A stretch of 64,000 nt of DNA from Gammaproteobacteria bacterium (GCA_018672815.1 JABHDX010000118.1:7050-71049); one strand, 5' to 3'; positions 43,907-54,724 are shown, counted from the first letter of the stretch. The notes: generated by a model not told the origin, from the sequence alone. Numbers and translations: made by a program.

Positions 43907-45436
43907 ATGAATTCAATAGACGATATTAATCTTTCCAAACGAGACTTTCTCAAGTACACCACGAGCTTGCTTTCAGCCACAGTACTTCCCTTTTCATATC
44001 AATCAGCCTTAGCAAAAGAACATTGGGATGTCATAGTAATCGGTGGAGGCACTGCTGGTTTACCTGCAGCTATTTTTGCTGCACAAAGAGGATTAAAAGT
44101 ACTCATCATAGAAAAAGCTTCAATTTTAGGAGGCACTTTATTCTTATCAACAGGACAGATTGCAGGTGCAGGAACCATATTCCAAGAAAGAAAAGGAATT
44201 AAGGATACACCCGATCAACACTATGATGACATCATGAGAATTAATAATGGAACCTCTGACCCGATTCTCACTAGAACACTTGCTGATCATGCAGGCCCAA
44301 CGATCAATTGGCTGGAGAAAAATGGATACAGTATTTTTGAAAATCATCCTGTGAAAAAAATTGCCCATGATCCTTTTAGGATACCTAGATATCAACAAGG
44401 TCCTATGGGAGGAATGTCTATTCTCAATGTATTAAAACCTATTGTTGATAATCAGATCAACAAAGGTTCCATTACAGTTCTTCTAGAAACCAGTGCTAAT
44501 GATCTGATTCAATCCGCTAATGGAGACATCACAGGTGTGATAGTTGAAAACAATAAAGGCAATATCTTAGAGTACAAAGGACAAAATATAGTTTTAGCTT
44601 CAGGTGGTTGTGCTTCAAATCCACTTCTCTATGAAGAATTACATGGCGTTCCGCTATATTGCCAAATGGCTTATCCAGAAAGTCAAGGTGCGGGGCTAAT
44701 ATTAGGGCAATCGGTAGGAGGCTTCCTTAGAGGTGGAGAAAAATACTCACCACTTTATGGTATGGTCCTTTCAGACAACAAAGCACCTTCTACGCCATTT
44801 GCAGTAGCAAAAAATGTCATTGAAAGATTACCTTGGGAAATTTTAGTTAATTCAGAAGGAAAACGTTTTGTTCAAGAAGATCATCAGAGTATTGATCATA
44901 TAGAGCATCTAATAGGGGAACAACCCAGTCATCGACATTGGGCTATTCTTGATCAGGCCATGCTCAGTCAAATGCCAGCTATGTTCTATGATTGGGGTGG
45001 CTTCACTAATGAAAAAATTATTGAAGAATCTGAAAAGAAAAACATGTTTAAAAAAGCAGACACTATTAGAGAATTAGCAATCAAAACAGGCCTACATCCA
45101 CTAAACCTTCAAAAAACAGTTGAAGGCTACAATACTAATCTTGTAAATAAAACAGTAGATGAATTTGGACGTGAATATCGACCACTACCATTACAAAATG
45201 GTCCTTATTACTCCATCAGAATGAGTGGGTGGACCTTGTGTTCTTTTGCAGGATTGAGCATCAATGGAAATTTTGAAGTTATAAGACCGTCAGGAGAACC
45301 AATAAAGAATCTCTACGCAATTGGTGAAGTGATTGGATTTGGTGCCACCTCAGGTAATGCTTATGTTAATGGTATGGGTGTTACTCCTGCACTAACCTAT
45401 GGTCGATTATTAGGGCAGAATATCAGCTCTAGTTAA
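43907..45436 (+). CDS. Tat-exported FAD-dependent oxidoreductase (FAD_binding_2)
   Basis: The N-terminus reads SKRDFLKYTTSLLSATVLPF followed by SALA, a Tat-like signal with KR in place of RR. Then WDVIVIGGGTAGLPAAIFAAQ binds FAD, and FAD_binding_2 motifs follow: KASILGGTLFLSTG, LASGGCASNPLLYEE, and AIGEVIGFGATSGNAYVNGMG at the end. Relatives include fumarate reductases and ketosteroid dehydrogenases. No covalent haem motif is seen. It lies 114 bases after the DUF3604 gene on the same strand and may belong to the same functional group. Confidence 0.88.
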   Translation: MNSIDDINLSKRDFLKYTTSLLSATVLPFSYQSALAKEHWDVIVIGGGTAGLPAAIFAAQRGLKVLIIEKASILGGTLFLSTGQIAGAGTIFQERKGIKDTPDQHYDDIMRINNGTSDPILTRTLADHAGPTINWLEKNGYSIFENHPVKKIAHDPFRIPRYQQGPMGGMSILNVLKPIVDNQINKGSITVLLETSANDLIQSANGDITGVIVENNKGNILEYKGQNIVLASGGCASNPLLYEELHGVPLYCQMAYPESQGAGLILGQSVGGFLRGGEKYSPLYGMVLSDNKAPSTPFAVAKNVIERLPWEILVNSEGKRFVQEDHQSIDHIEHLIGEQPSHRHWAILDQAMLSQMPAMFYDWGGFTNEKIIEESEKKNMFKKADTIRELAIKTGLHPLNLQKTVEGYNTNLVNKTVDEFGREYRPLPLQNGPYYSIRMSGWTLCSFAGLSINGNFEVIRPSGEPIKNLYAIGEVIGFGATSGNAYVNGMGVTPALTYGRLLGQNISSS

Positions 45437-45936
45437 TCACTCGCCTTGACATTGTTTGCTCTTTTACTCAGTTCTAGCCCTAGATAGAATATCAGAGAGA
45501 AGACCAACGTACTAAGCAGCAACCTAAAATCGAATGGTATTGCTAATGCGTATGTTTGTGCTAGTGATTTAGTACCAAGACCATTGACATATACACCAAA
45601 GTTAACAATCAGATGCCACAAAATAACACTGGTAACACTGCTTTTGAATAACGAGCCTAATGAACCATCATTTATTGTTCTAGCTAGTAATCCTATTAGG
45701 ATCATAGAGCCATAAACAAAAAGCATTGTGAAGCCATAAAAACCTAACAATAAATCAGTCATAAATAATATTGAAACAGGTAAAAATAACTGTAGGGTTT
45801 TATTATTTGATATAAATGGCATAAAGATAGCCATTGCTATTATTGGTGTATAACTAGGTGGCATAACGAACCTTGATAAAAAAATACAGAAAACGAGTAA
45901 GAAAATAGATTTCATCAATTCATTTATATTCATCAT
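45433..45936 (-). CDS. DUF6580-type integral membrane protein
   Basis: The 167-residue protein has five or six membrane segments with the pattern MPPSYTPIIAMAIFMPFI, LPVSILFMTDLLLGFYGFTMLFVYGSM (read in pieces), and LWHLIVNFGVYV. This resembles DUF6580 proteins, sometimes described as ECF-transporter-like substrate components; no function has been shown that I know of. It is convergent with the flavoprotein gene and overlaps its stop by four bases. Confidence 0.75.
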   Translation of the reverse strand: MMNINELMKSIFLLVFCIFLSRFVMPPSYTPIIAMAIFMPFISNNKTLQLFLPVSILFMTDLLLGFYGFTMLFVYGSMILIGLLARTINDGSLGSLFKSSVTSVILWHLIVNFGVYVNGLGTKSLAQTYALAIPFDFRLLLSTLVFSLIFYLGLELSKRANNVKASD

Positions 45937-45990
45937 GGACCCCTATATTATTTATCAAAATTATAACAAAATTTAAGACGACATCATTGG

Positions 45991-46497
45991 TTATTTTTGA
46001 GCAAAGATAAAATTAAATTCTTCAACGATAATGGGCATATCATCAGTACAAGATTTATTATATTTTTTCAAAAGGCCGTTCCAATAGTCTCTATGCAACG
46101 GGATCCAAATATCTGGATCTTGAACGGGTGGACCATCCATTTGAGTTTCTTTATAAGTGATCTCACCAAATGTTGTATTGTAAAGATTTGATATTTGGAT
46201 CATTACTTCTGGCGTACCATCATAGCCTAGGAGAATAATTGGCATATTAATAACAGAGTTGGGATGTTTTTCTATAGTCATAATCCATGGCAAACTAAAC
46301 GTTGCTACCTTTTGCTTTTTTTTAATAAAATCAAGAATTAACCCTGTTGTCTCTTCGTCTATTCCGATGCATCTAATTTGATGATCTCTTCTGAGTTTAG
46401 AATCATAGTTCACAGCTTTTTCAAAAAAAATATCAATTAAGTCATGATCAAGATTTTTTTCAGGTCCCTCCCTATCTATCACTATTGATCTTATCAT
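45991..46497 (-). CDS. ASCH-domain-like protein
   Basis: The 168-residue protein has FFEKAVNYDS, IDEETTGLILDFIKKKQKVATFS, PIILLGYDGTPEVMIQI, then FGEITYKETQMDGPP, WIPLHRDYWNGLL, and MPIIVEEFNFIF. The order GxxxAT(F), phe-glu-ile, and a final V-x-E-x-F strand resembles the ASCH superfamily, which binds RNA or modified nucleosides. The match is by eye and not strong. It stands alone 54 bases from the DUF6580 gene. Confidence 0.55.
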   Translation of the reverse strand: MIRSIVIDREGPEKNLDHDLIDIFFEKAVNYDSKLRRDHQIRCIGIDEETTGLILDFIKKKQKVATFSLPWIMTIEKHPNSVINMPIILLGYDGTPEVMIQISNLYNTTFGEITYKETQMDGPPVQDPDIWIPLHRDYWNGLLKKYNKSCTDDMPIIVEEFNFIFAQK

Positions 46498-46685
46498 TGG
46501 ATGATTCTCCTCTATTTTTAACTTTAGATTTTTAAATATAAATATTTTTTATAAATAAGATACTAATATCTTCTAGATTATGAATTTTATCAATACGACT
46601 ATTTAATTGCATGGTAGACTTCATTTAACCATTGGTTTTAATATAATTGACTTGAATGCTAAGAAATAATTATAAGTTTTTGAAA

Positions 46686-48968
46686 ATGAAGAAGATTGCA
46701 ATTTGTACTCTTTTTATCTCATTGCTAGCAGTTCATAGTTCCATTTCTTTCGCTGAGTTTGAGGCTAATGAAGCCATTGATCAGCTATCCATACTACAAG
46801 ATCAATTGAACAATAAAAGCATCAACGAACGAAGTATTAAAACTATCAGAGAACAGTCTACAAAATTAAGAGCATCAGCTCTCAATTGCATCGATGAAGT
46901 TGATCCTCAGGTTCAAGCATTAAAAGATGAAATTGAAGCCATTGGAGACATTAATCCAGAAATTGATATTCAAGTCTATGATCGACTAACAAAAGCAAGA
47001 GAGAGTCTAAGACGTGTTGATACAGATTTAAAGAACTGCTCTCTTACCGTAGTTCGCTCAACAAGGTTAATTGATTTATCGAACAAATTATTAAATGATT
47101 TGACAACAGAGTTATTAAGCGAGAAAGATAAAAATATCCTGGATGCTATAACCACAATTCCAGAGCAAATAACACTTTTACCGATTCTATTTTTTGATCA
47201 AACATTACAAAAAGTTAATCAAAATACAATTATCGTATTGGTCTTATTGCTACTAGTTGGATTTAGTTTTGGTTTTTTTCTGGGCGATCAAATAAAAAAA
47301 ATTCAATACAATAGCTTTTTCAAAAATATTAATAGGCAATTAATACTTGACCTAAGATCACTCTTCAAGCCTTTTGGAAGAGTCCAAGCACCTTTTCTCA
47401 TAGGAACATTAGGTGTGACTGCTGCATTGAGTCTAGCCCTATCCTCAGGACCAAATGAATCTTGGTTAATAAGAATGACATTAAGTCCAATAATTATTTC
47501 ATTATCTTATGTTTTGATTAATTGGGTTACTGGTTCTCTATCTCTAAATGCGATCAAAGAAGATAATAAAAAAGAAGATAAAAAAACATTAAAAAATAAA
47601 TTAAAGTTTTTAACGCTTGTATTAATTTCTAGTTACATCATCTTTGGACCCGAATGGCTTTCAAGTAATACAGCTGCGACTCAATCTTTAATCAGGATTA
47701 GTATAGTTAGCCTAATTATACTTTCAATGATTTCAGTTCTTACTTCTGTATCAAAAGTGTTTTCTCTAAATGGTGAATATGGAATATTAAAGTTTTTAGG
47801 CTATTCTGCACTAGGTATTAGTTTCTTAGCAGAATTATCAGGTTTTCATAATCTTTCAAGCTTTATACTGAGCGGCTTCATAATCACATTGTTTTCTTCC
47901 TATGTTTTTTGGTCACTTTTATCGTTAAGTGAGACAAGTACACAATGGATTGATACGAGCACGAATACCATTGGGATAAAAATTAGAGGGTTCCTCAATA
48001 TACCTAGAGATCAGGGCAAGTCTAAACTAGGAGTATATCAACTGTTTTTTGACGCACTATTCTGGCTTGGCTTTTTAATGATAATTTTTCAAATATGGGA
48101 TCCTACAGGCACTGTTTTAGGAACAATTTCATCATATGCAACGGATGGTATCCCCATGGGAGATATACGAATAATCCCAATGAATATTATTGCAGGAATC
48201 ATTGCTTTCGTAGTCTTAACTGGCATAACAGGATGGATCAAAGTTTGGATTGAAAAAAGATGGTTAAGGCAGATCACATCAGATAGAGGAGCAAGGGATG
48301 CCTTGGTTACTATCGTGGGTTATGCAGGATTTACGCTCTCTATCTTAGTTGGTTTATCGATCGGTGGTATCAATATTACAGGATTAGCCGTGGTTGCAGG
48401 TGCACTTTCAGTAGGTATTGGTTTTGGATTGCAGTCCATAGCAAACAATTTTGTCTCAGGCATTATTCTACTTTTTGAACGACCTATTAAATCAGGCGAT
48501 TTTATTAGTGTTGGTGATGTTGAGGGTTATGTAAAAAAAATAAGCATTAGAGCCACAGAAATAGAAACATTGGATAATCAAGACATGCTTATTCCCAATT
48601 CTGAATTGGTCTCCGGAAGAGTCACTAATTGGGTTCTCCATAACCCATATGGAAGACTAAGACTCAAGATTGGAGTTGCATACGGCAGTGATGTAAAAAC
48701 AGTAATTAATATTCTAGAAAGCATTGCTTCTACTAATGAACAAGTGATTACTGATGGAAGAGCATCCCCTCCTAAGGCATTATTTATGGGGTTTGGAGAT
48801 AGTGCCTTGGATTTTGAACTTAGGGTTAGGATATTAGATATCAAAAAAAGATACGATGTTTTAAGTGAACTCAATTTGGGAGTCAATGATGAATTCATTA
48901 AAGAAGGTATTAAAATACCCTTTCCTCAAAGAGATATTCACATTAAAGATTGGTCTAATAAAAAATAA
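46686..48968 (+). CDS. MscS-family mechanosensitive channel, large (MscK-like)
   Basis: The protein of about 760 residues has a signal peptide (IAICTLFISLLAVHSSISFA), a periplasmic helical domain (to about 190), some eleven membrane helices and a C-terminal MscS core: the pore helix GGINITGLAVVAGALSVGIGFGLQ (in pieces), FVSGIILLFERPIKSGDFI, VEGYVKKISIRATEIETLDN and PNSELVSGRVTNWV. It releases solutes at low osmolarity. I prefer the ATG at 46686 for its signal peptide; 46656 is possible. Confidence 0.9.
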   Translation: MKKIAICTLFISLLAVHSSISFAEFEANEAIDQLSILQDQLNNKSINERSIKTIREQSTKLRASALNCIDEVDPQVQALKDEIEAIGDINPEIDIQVYDRLTKARESLRRVDTDLKNCSLTVVRSTRLIDLSNKLLNDLTTELLSEKDKNILDAITTIPEQITLLPILFFDQTLQKVNQNTIIVLVLLLLVGFSFGFFLGDQIKKIQYNSFFKNINRQLILDLRSLFKPFGRVQAPFLIGTLGVTAALSLALSSGPNESWLIRMTLSPIIISLSYVLINWVTGSLSLNAIKEDNKKEDKKTLKNKLKFLTLVLISSYIIFGPEWLSSNTAATQSLIRISIVSLIILSMISVLTSVSKVFSLNGEYGILKFLGYSALGISFLAELSGFHNLSSFILSGFIITLFSSYVFWSLLSLSETSTQWIDTSTNTIGIKIRGFLNIPRDQGKSKLGVYQLFFDALFWLGFLMIIFQIWDPTGTVLGTISSYATDGIPMGDIRIIPMNIIAGIIAFVVLTGITGWIKVWIEKRWLRQITSDRGARDALVTIVGYAGFTLSILVGLSIGGINITGLAVVAGALSVGIGFGLQSIANNFVSGIILLFERPIKSGDFISVGDVEGYVKKISIRATEIETLDNQDMLIPNSELVSGRVTNWVLHNPYGRLRLKIGVAYGSDVKTVINILESIASTNEQVITDGRASPPKALFMGFGDSALDFELRVRILDIKKRYDVLSELNLGVNDEFIKEGIKIPFPQRDIHIKDWSNKK

Positions 48969-48993
48969 ATAGATAATCATAACTAAAGGGTCA

Positions 48994-50076
48994 GTGGATA
49001 TTCTGAGTAAATATTTGTCTATAGATGGTCTTAGAAATGACCCATCTCAACGATTAATTATTCAAGAGCTATCCTTATTGCAATCTCACTTAACTACTCT
49101 TGATAAAAACGAAAATAGATTTTTAAAAATAGGATTCAAAAAGAGAGAGAAATGGGACAACAAAGGCATGTACTTATGGGGTGATGTAGGCAGAGGAAAA
49201 ACATTTCTCATGGATTTATTTTTTGAAACCTTGGATATAAAAAAGAAAAAGAGATTACATTTTCATCATTTATTGGATGAAATCCATGAAGCCATTAAAC
49301 TAACTAAGAATATAGAAAATCCAATTGAAGACTTGGTTAAAAATATTGCTAAAGAGGTCAGAGTAATATGTTTTGATGAATTCTATATTGAAGATATAGC
49401 CGATGCTATGATACTGAGTAAACTATTAGAAAATATATTCAAGTATAAAATATACCTTGTCATCACATCTAATTGTAGGCCATCTGAATTATATAAAGAT
49501 GGCCTACAAAGAGATCTTTTTTTACCCGCTATAGATTCAATTAAAAAAAACCTAATGATAATTAATATTAGTCAAGGTGTTGACTACAGACAAATCAATA
49601 ATAAAAGCACTCAGCTTCCTATTGAAAATGATGATTATGATCATAAAAATCTTGAAAAATACTTTTTATCAATTAATGGTTCTAATTATAAAACAAATGA
49701 AAGCATTATCATTCGTGGAAGAGAAATTGAAAGTCTTTACTGTGGAGATCAAATAGTATGGTTCGATTTTCTCGCCATTTGTGGTTATAAAAGAAGTAAA
49801 AATGATTACATTGATATAGCAAACAAATACAAAAACATCATCATCTCCAATATTATAGAAATGAATTCAGAAATGGAGAACGTAGCTAGAAGGTTCATTG
49901 CACTCATAGATGAATTATATGATCAAAATATTAATCTAATACTAGCGACAAATAATGATTATAAAAATCTTTACCAAGGAGAAAAACTTAAATCTGAGTT
50001 TAAAAGAACTTATAGTAGATTAATTGAAATGCAAGACAATGATTATTCTAATGGAAACAAAGATATAAATTTTTAA
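48994..50076 (+). CDS. zapE: ZapE, AFG1-like cell-division ATPase
   Basis: The 360-residue ATPase has Walker A LWGDVGRGKTFLMDLFFE, the HFHHLLDEIHE motif, Walker B VICFDEFYIEDIADAMIL and VITSNCRPSELYKDGLQRDLFLPAI (in pieces). ZapE interacts with the Z ring under low-oxygen or fast growth in E. coli. The start is GTG at 48994 with AAAGGG just upstream. It overlaps the convergent serS stop by four bases. Confidence 0.92.
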   Translation: MDILSKYLSIDGLRNDPSQRLIIQELSLLQSHLTTLDKNENRFLKIGFKKREKWDNKGMYLWGDVGRGKTFLMDLFFETLDIKKKKRLHFHHLLDEIHEAIKLTKNIENPIEDLVKNIAKEVRVICFDEFYIEDIADAMILSKLLENIFKYKIYLVITSNCRPSELYKDGLQRDLFLPAIDSIKKNLMIINISQGVDYRQINNKSTQLPIENDDYDHKNLEKYFLSINGSNYKTNESIIIRGREIESLYCGDQIVWFDFLAICGYKRSKNDYIDIANKYKNIIISNIIEMNSEMENVARRFIALIDELYDQNINLILATNNDYKNLYQGEKLKSEFKRTYSRLIEMQDNDYSNGNKDINF

Positions 50077-51344
50077 ATAACTTCTTTATTGTCCATATAA
50101 GCTCTTAAAGCTTTAGGAACAATAATTGACCCATCTTCTTGTTGGTAATTCTCTATAACAGCTATAAAAGTCCTTCCTACAGCCAAACCAGATCCATTTA
50201 AAGTATGCAGATATTCACTTTTACCTGAGATATTATTTTTCCATCTTGCCTTAATTCTTCTTGATTGGAATGACTCACAATTACTGCATGAAGAAATTTC
50301 CCTATATCTATTTTGTGAAGGTAACCAAACTTCAATGTCATAAGTTTTAGCCGAGGTATCTCCAGTATCACCAGCACACAATAATACAACTCTATAAGGT
50401 AATTCTAACTTTTTTAGAATTGACTCAGCATGATTGGTAAGTTCTTCTAGCGCATCGTATGATTCTTCAGGTTTTACAATTTGAACTAATTCTACTTTTT
50501 CAAATTGATGCTGCCTGATCATACCTTTTGTATCTTGACCATAAGAGCCTGCTTCCGATCTAAAACAGGGTGTATGGGCCACCATTTTAATCGGTAATTC
50601 AGTTTCATCTACTATTCTATCTCTGATGAGGTTTGTAAGTGGAACCTCTGCTGTAGGAATTAAATAAAAATCTTGATCTCCATTAATCTTGAATAGATCG
50701 GACTCAAATTTAGGCAGTTGTCCAGTTCCCTCAAGACTTCTTGACTTAACAAGACTCGGAACATAATGCTCTGTATAACCATTATTATTGGTTTGATGAT
50801 CTAGCATAAAAGCAATCAATGCTCTGTGAAGTTTTGCATAATTATTCTTAATGACAGTAAATCTTGATCCTGATAACTTCGATGCTTCCTCAAAATTTAT
50901 TTCTCCTGACTGTTCACCTAATTCAACATGATCTTTAATACGATCATTACTTATTTTTGGCTCTCCCCACTTCTTTATTTCTAGATTATCGCTTTCATTA
51001 TTCCCAGAAGGAACTGACTCATGAAGTATGTTGGGTATAGTCTTAGATAGATAATTAAAATCAGTCATGAGTTCAGATATTTTATCTTCGGATTCTTTTA
51101 ATATTTTATTCAAAGATTTCATCTCTGTTTTTAATTCTTCTTTATCATTATCCAGTAGCTGATTTGATCCAATATCTTTTGAAATGAGATTCTTTTTACT
51201 TCTCATATCTTCAATATTGGATTGAATTTTTCTTACCTTTATATCGAGCTCAATAAAATAATCCAGATCAAAATTGCTGGATCTTTTGTGAAGACTACTA
51301 GCTATCAAGTCCCTATTTTTTCTTATAATTTTTGGATCAATCAT
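50073..51344 (-). CDS. serS: Seryl-tRNA synthetase
   Basis: The 423-residue class II synthetase has an N-terminal antiparallel coiled coil (about 30-100) and the core motifs: motif 1 in YTEHYVPSLV, LIPTAEVPLTNL, motif 2 FRSEAGSYGQDTKGMIRQHQFEK (read in pieces), EISSCSNCESFQSRR, and motif 3 GSGLAVGRTFIAVIENYQQ. Length is normal. It ends the ftsK-lolA-VanZ-serS minus-strand group, in the place it has in E. coli near lolA. Confidence 0.97.
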   Translation of the reverse strand: MIDPKIIRKNRDLIASSLHKRSSNFDLDYFIELDIKVRKIQSNIEDMRSKKNLISKDIGSNQLLDNDKEELKTEMKSLNKILKESEDKISELMTDFNYLSKTIPNILHESVPSGNNESDNLEIKKWGEPKISNDRIKDHVELGEQSGEINFEEASKLSGSRFTVIKNNYAKLHRALIAFMLDHQTNNNGYTEHYVPSLVKSRSLEGTGQLPKFESDLFKINGDQDFYLIPTAEVPLTNLIRDRIVDETELPIKMVAHTPCFRSEAGSYGQDTKGMIRQHQFEKVELVQIVKPEESYDALEELTNHAESILKKLELPYRVVLLCAGDTGDTSAKTYDIEVWLPSQNRYREISSCSNCESFQSRRIKARWKNNISGKSEYLHTLNGSGLAVGRTFIAVIENYQQEDGSIIVPKALRAYMDNKEVI

Positions 51345-51379
51345 TTAATTTTATTTTTTCGATATTTATTAGTTATTAA

Positions 51380-51739
51380 TTATATCCATTTGCTGATAGT
51401 AAAAAAACCAACAATTACACCTATACTATCAGCTATCCAATCAAACCATTCAAATGATCTATGAATAAAAAAACCCATTTGCATTAATTCTAATAAAAGA
51501 CCAAAAAATACTAAGTAAGATAGAAGAATAAATTTATGGCTATATTTATAGATCATTACAAACCAGCTTGTTAAAAAAAAGAACATAAGAAAATGGACTA
51601 GCTTATCTATGCCGATCAATGAATCAAATGTTTCAATATCTGGTGGATTCATGAAATGCAAGACAGCTATAGATAAGACTAATAAAATACTAATAAAATT
51701 CTGAATGCCTTTGGATAAATTTTGAAAATAGTCAATCAT
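51380..51739 (-). CDS. VanZ-like membrane protein
   Basis: The protein has four hydrophobic segments and the VanZ pattern IDKLVHFLMFFFLTSW, FFGLLLELMQMGFFIHRSFEWFDWIADSIGV (in pieces). The Glu in LELMQ and Asp in FDWIADS are those conserved in the family. Function in non-resistant bacteria is unclear. Start uncertain: I use the ATG at 51739, eight bases inside lolA; 51790 is also open. In E. coli rarA lies here, between lolA and serS. Confidence 0.75.
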   Translation of the reverse strand: MIDYFQNLSKGIQNFISILLVLSIAVLHFMNPPDIETFDSLIGIDKLVHFLMFFFLTSWFVMIYKYSHKFILLSYLVFFGLLLELMQMGFFIHRSFEWFDWIADSIGVIVGFFTISKWI

Positions 51740-52358
51740 TTGATTGGTCAATAATTTCAGTGTTTTTAGGAGGGTTAAAAACAAATTCATTGTTGCTAAG
51801 ATTAGTGTTAATTAAAGCATTTATCAGCTTTATTTCTAATGATTCATTTTTACTATCTACAAATGTAAGCTTATTCAAGATGCCGTTCAGGATACTGATA
51901 TTTATCCTTTCAAAACTATTCCCTCTAGTATTTGAAATAAGTGAAAATAATACTTCACTGTCATCTGTATCAATTTTTTCAATCGAATAAAAATTTAAGA
52001 TACTAGCATTTCTAAGAAGCAAAATAAGAAATGAATCGTAAGCTTCTATAGGTAATGAAGAGATTAACAGCTGATTTAGCTGTGAATCAAAGATACTTAG
52101 TTTATCTTGATGTAAGATGATTTTCTTTACAAAAGGCTGCTTGATATCCCATATTAAGTGATGAGGTTTTTTTATTTTTATACGACCATTCGATTGATTG
52201 ATCATTGCATTAGAAACAGAATAATTCGTCTGTATAAAATCAGCTTTTATTGTATTTATATTCTCTAGATATTCTTTTAAGCTTAGTTCTTGTGTAGAAA
52301 TATTTTGAAATAATAATATTAGTGATATATAAACAATTAGCTTACTGTTTACTTTCAT
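51732..52358 (-). CDS. lolA: Outer-membrane lipoprotein carrier LolA
   Basis: LolA carries lipoproteins across the periplasm. The 208-residue protein has a signal peptide (to about residue 22), LKEYLENINTIKADFIQ, GRIKIKKPHHLIWDI with the Lys/Pro-rich strand seen in LolA, and LTFVDSKNESLEIKL. It is quite divergent but length and position directly after ftsK agree. The C-terminus FVFNPPKNTEIID is typical. Confidence 0.9.
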   Translation of the reverse strand: MKVNSKLIVYISLILLFQNISTQELSLKEYLENINTIKADFIQTNYSVSNAMINQSNGRIKIKKPHHLIWDIKQPFVKKIILHQDKLSIFDSQLNQLLISSLPIEAYDSFLILLLRNASILNFYSIEKIDTDDSEVLFSLISNTRGNSFERINISILNGILNKLTFVDSKNESLEIKLINALINTNLSNNEFVFNPPKNTEIIDQSND

Positions 52359-52370
52359 TAAAATGAATAT

Positions 52371-54713
52371 TTAATCTTTAGGCGGGGGTGGAGCCAGTAT
52401 TTCCCTCTTACCATTTGGCTCAACCGCACTAAGTATGCCTATTTCTTCCATTTTCTCAATGATTCTTGCTGACCGATTGTATCCAATTCTTAATTTTCTT
52501 TGAACAGATGAAATAGAAGCATTTCTTGATTCGGTAACAAGTTTCACTGCCTCATCAAACAACGGGTCATTTTCGCTATCATCAGAAGACTGACGATCCA
52601 AGCCTGGAAGATCATCAACGGCACCAGAAGTTATTTCATCAATAAATATTGGCTCGGATTCTAGCTGTAATTCTTTCGAGACTTGATTGACCTCATCATC
52701 GGAAACGAAGGCGCCATGAACTCTTATAGGATTAGAGGAACCGGGTGCAATATATAACATATCTCCATTCCCTAATAAGCTCTCAGCTCCCATTTGATCC
52801 AAGATGGTTCTTGAATCAACTTTTGCTGAAACCTGGAATGCGATTCTGGATGGGATATTGGCTTTAATAAGACCTGTGATAACATCAACAGAAGGTCTCT
52901 GTGTTGCAACAATCATATGTATACCTGAAGCTCTAGCTTTTGCTGCTAGTCGTGTTATTAACTGCTCCACTTTTTTACCAACAGTCAACATCATGTCAGC
53001 CAATTCATCAATAACTACAACAATATTTGGCAAAGTTTCTAAATCCGGTATTGCTGTGCTTTCTCCTAATTGAATTTGTTTATCTACATCAAATAATGGA
53101 TCTTGGATAGGTTCACTATTTTTTATTGCATCTTCAATTTTCTTATTTAAACCTTTAAGGTTTCTTACTTTTAGTTCTGACATTAGCTTGTAACGTCTCT
53201 CCATTTCTACTACACACCAACGAAGAGCATTTGCTGCTTGCTTCATGTCTGTCACAACAGGTGCTAATAAATGAGGTATGCCTCCATATACAGATAACTC
53301 CAGCATTTTTGGATCTATTAGAATCATCCTTACATCTTTCGGTGTTGCTTTATATAATAAACTTACAATCATGGCATTAATACCAACTGATTTACCTGAA
53401 CCTGTTGTCCCTGCTATAAGAAGATGAGGCATTTTTTGCAGATCAGCAACTATAGGATTACCAGCAATATCTTTACCCAAAGCAATAGATAAGGGTGAAC
53501 CCATATCTTCAAATGTCTTAGATCTAAGAATTTCTCCCAAAACAACTAGAGCTCTTTTTTCATTTGGAATTTCAATACCAATAAAAGATTTTCCTTCTAT
53601 AACTTCAACTATCCTTACGCTTGATACCGAAAGTGACCTTGCTAAATCTTTAGATAGATTACTAATTTGACTAACTTTAACCCCAGGGGCTGGATTGATT
53701 TCAAATCGTGTGACAATCGGTCCTGGGAGTACTTCTTCAACTGTTGCGTCAATCCCAAAATCTTTTAATTTTAATTCTAATAAACGTGATAAAGCTTCGA
53801 GTGACTCTTCTGAATTTCCGTATTTTTCATTGGGTGTTTCATCCAAAAGATCTAAACTAGGAAGAGAAGTCGTATCACTGGATTCAAATAACTTAGATTG
53901 TCTTTGTTCTCTAGCTTTTAACCCTTCTTCTATTAAAGGTTTGGATTTTTCAATTTTTGGTTTTGAAGTATATTTTTTAGTGGTTTTATCCACTTTAGTA
54001 TCTGTGGACAAAATTGTTTTGCTATCAATTTCATTTTTTACTTCAACAGTCTTGTTAAGAGTATTCTTTATTTCAATAGCCTTAGAAATATCTTTAGATT
54101 TCAATAGTGCTTTTTTGGCAGCTGTAATAATTAATATACTAGTTTTTATTACATATCTGCCAATTAGGTCTATCAAACTAATCCATGAAAAACCGATAAA
54201 CACAGGAAGAAAAGAAAACCAAATAGCCAGCATTAAAAGAGTTGCTCCTATAAGGCTAAAGCTATTCAATAAAGAAGAAGCAATAACCAAGCCTAAAATT
54301 CCACCAGATCCTTCTGGCATCCAAGGTATAGATAGATGTATTGATGCGATTACACACGTTGTGATCAAAATTATGAGAAATGAAACAACTTTAAGTATTA
54401 TCATTTCTCGATGAGACTGTTTTGATTCTTTAGATGTAATTAAAATCAAAGATAATATAAAGAATAGTAGCGGAATAAAATAACTAGATACTCCTATGAA
54501 CGTTATTACTAAACTTGAAAAAAAAGAACCAAATATACCTATAAAGTTATAAACAATTTCATTAGAACCTGTCGAATTATATCCAGAATCAGTCGGGCTA
54601 TAGGAAATTAAAGCCAAAAAGAATATCAAACCGAATGAGAATAATACGACTATAAGTGACTCTCGAAGTAATTCGCCTTTACTAAAAAACTTCTTGAAAT
54701 TAATCTTTGAAAT
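52371..54713 (-). CDS. ftsK: DNA translocase FtsK, probable AUU start
   Basis: FtsK pumps DNA at the septum and activates XerCD. The protein has four N-terminal membrane segments, a short linker (to about 290), the motor with Walker [12 protein letters not shown] and Walker [11 protein letters not shown], and a C-terminal gamma winged helix ([17 protein letters not shown]) that in E. coli reads KOPS sites. A TTG at 54629 would begin inside the first membrane helix. The frame remains open upstream to a stop at 54723 and contains [19 protein letters not shown], normal for FtsK. AAGGA stands six bases before ATT at 54711-54713, my preferred start (about 780 residues). Confidence 0.9.
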   Translation of the reverse strand: MSKINFKKFFSKGELLRESLIVVLFSFGLIFFLALISYSPTDSGYNSTGSNEIVYNFIGIFGSFFSSLVITFIGVSSYFIPLLFFILSLILITSKESKQSHREMIILKVVSFLIILITTCVIASIHLSIPWMPEGSGGILGLVIASSLLNSFSLIGATLLMLAIWFSFLPVFIGFSWISLIDLIGRYVIKTSILIITAAKKALLKSKDISKAIEIKNTLNKTVEVKNEIDSKTILSTDTKVDKTTKKYTSKPKIEKSKPLIEEGLKAREQRQSKLFESSDTTSLPSLDLLDETPNEKYGNSEESLEALSRLLELKLKDFGIDATVEEVLPGPIVTRFEINPAPGVKVSQISNLSKDLARSLSVSSVRIVEVIEGKSFIGIEIPNEKRALVVLGEILRSKTFEDMGSPLSIALGKDIAGNPIVADLQKMPHLLIAGTTGSGKSVGINAMIVSLLYKATPKDVRMILIDPKMLELSVYGGIPHLLAPVVTDMKQAANALRWCVVEMERRYKLMSELKVRNLKGLNKKIEDAIKNSEPIQDPLFDVDKQIQLGESTAIPDLETLPNIVVVIDELADMMLTVGKKVEQLITRLAAKARASGIHMIVATQRPSVDVITGLIKANIPSRIAFQVSAKVDSRTILDQMGAESLLGNGDMLYIAPGSSNPIRVHGAFVSDDEVNQVSKELQLESEPIFIDEITSGAVDDLPGLDRQSSDDSENDPLFDEAVKLVTESRNASISSVQRKLRIGYNRSARIIEKMEEIGILSAVEPNGKREILAPPPPKD

Positions 54714-54719
54714 AATGAT

Positions 54720-54724
54720 TCCTT
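54720..54724 (-). promoter_or_regulatory. Shine-Dalgarno site of ftsK, positions an ATT start
   Basis: On the minus strand AAGGA is six bases before ATT (54711-54713) in the ftsK frame. It is the only ribosome-binding-like sequence before the first membrane helix. The spacing is the same as before the amidase at 6308. Confidence 0.65.

Noticed and set aside
53695..54414. Long open frame (239 codons) on the plus strand inside ftsK
   Set aside because: It is antisense to well-conserved FtsK sequence, has low-complexity composition and shows no known family.
54627..54629. TTG as the start of ftsK
   Set aside because: It lies inside the first membrane helix and has no ribosome-binding site; conserved FtsK sequence lies upstream.
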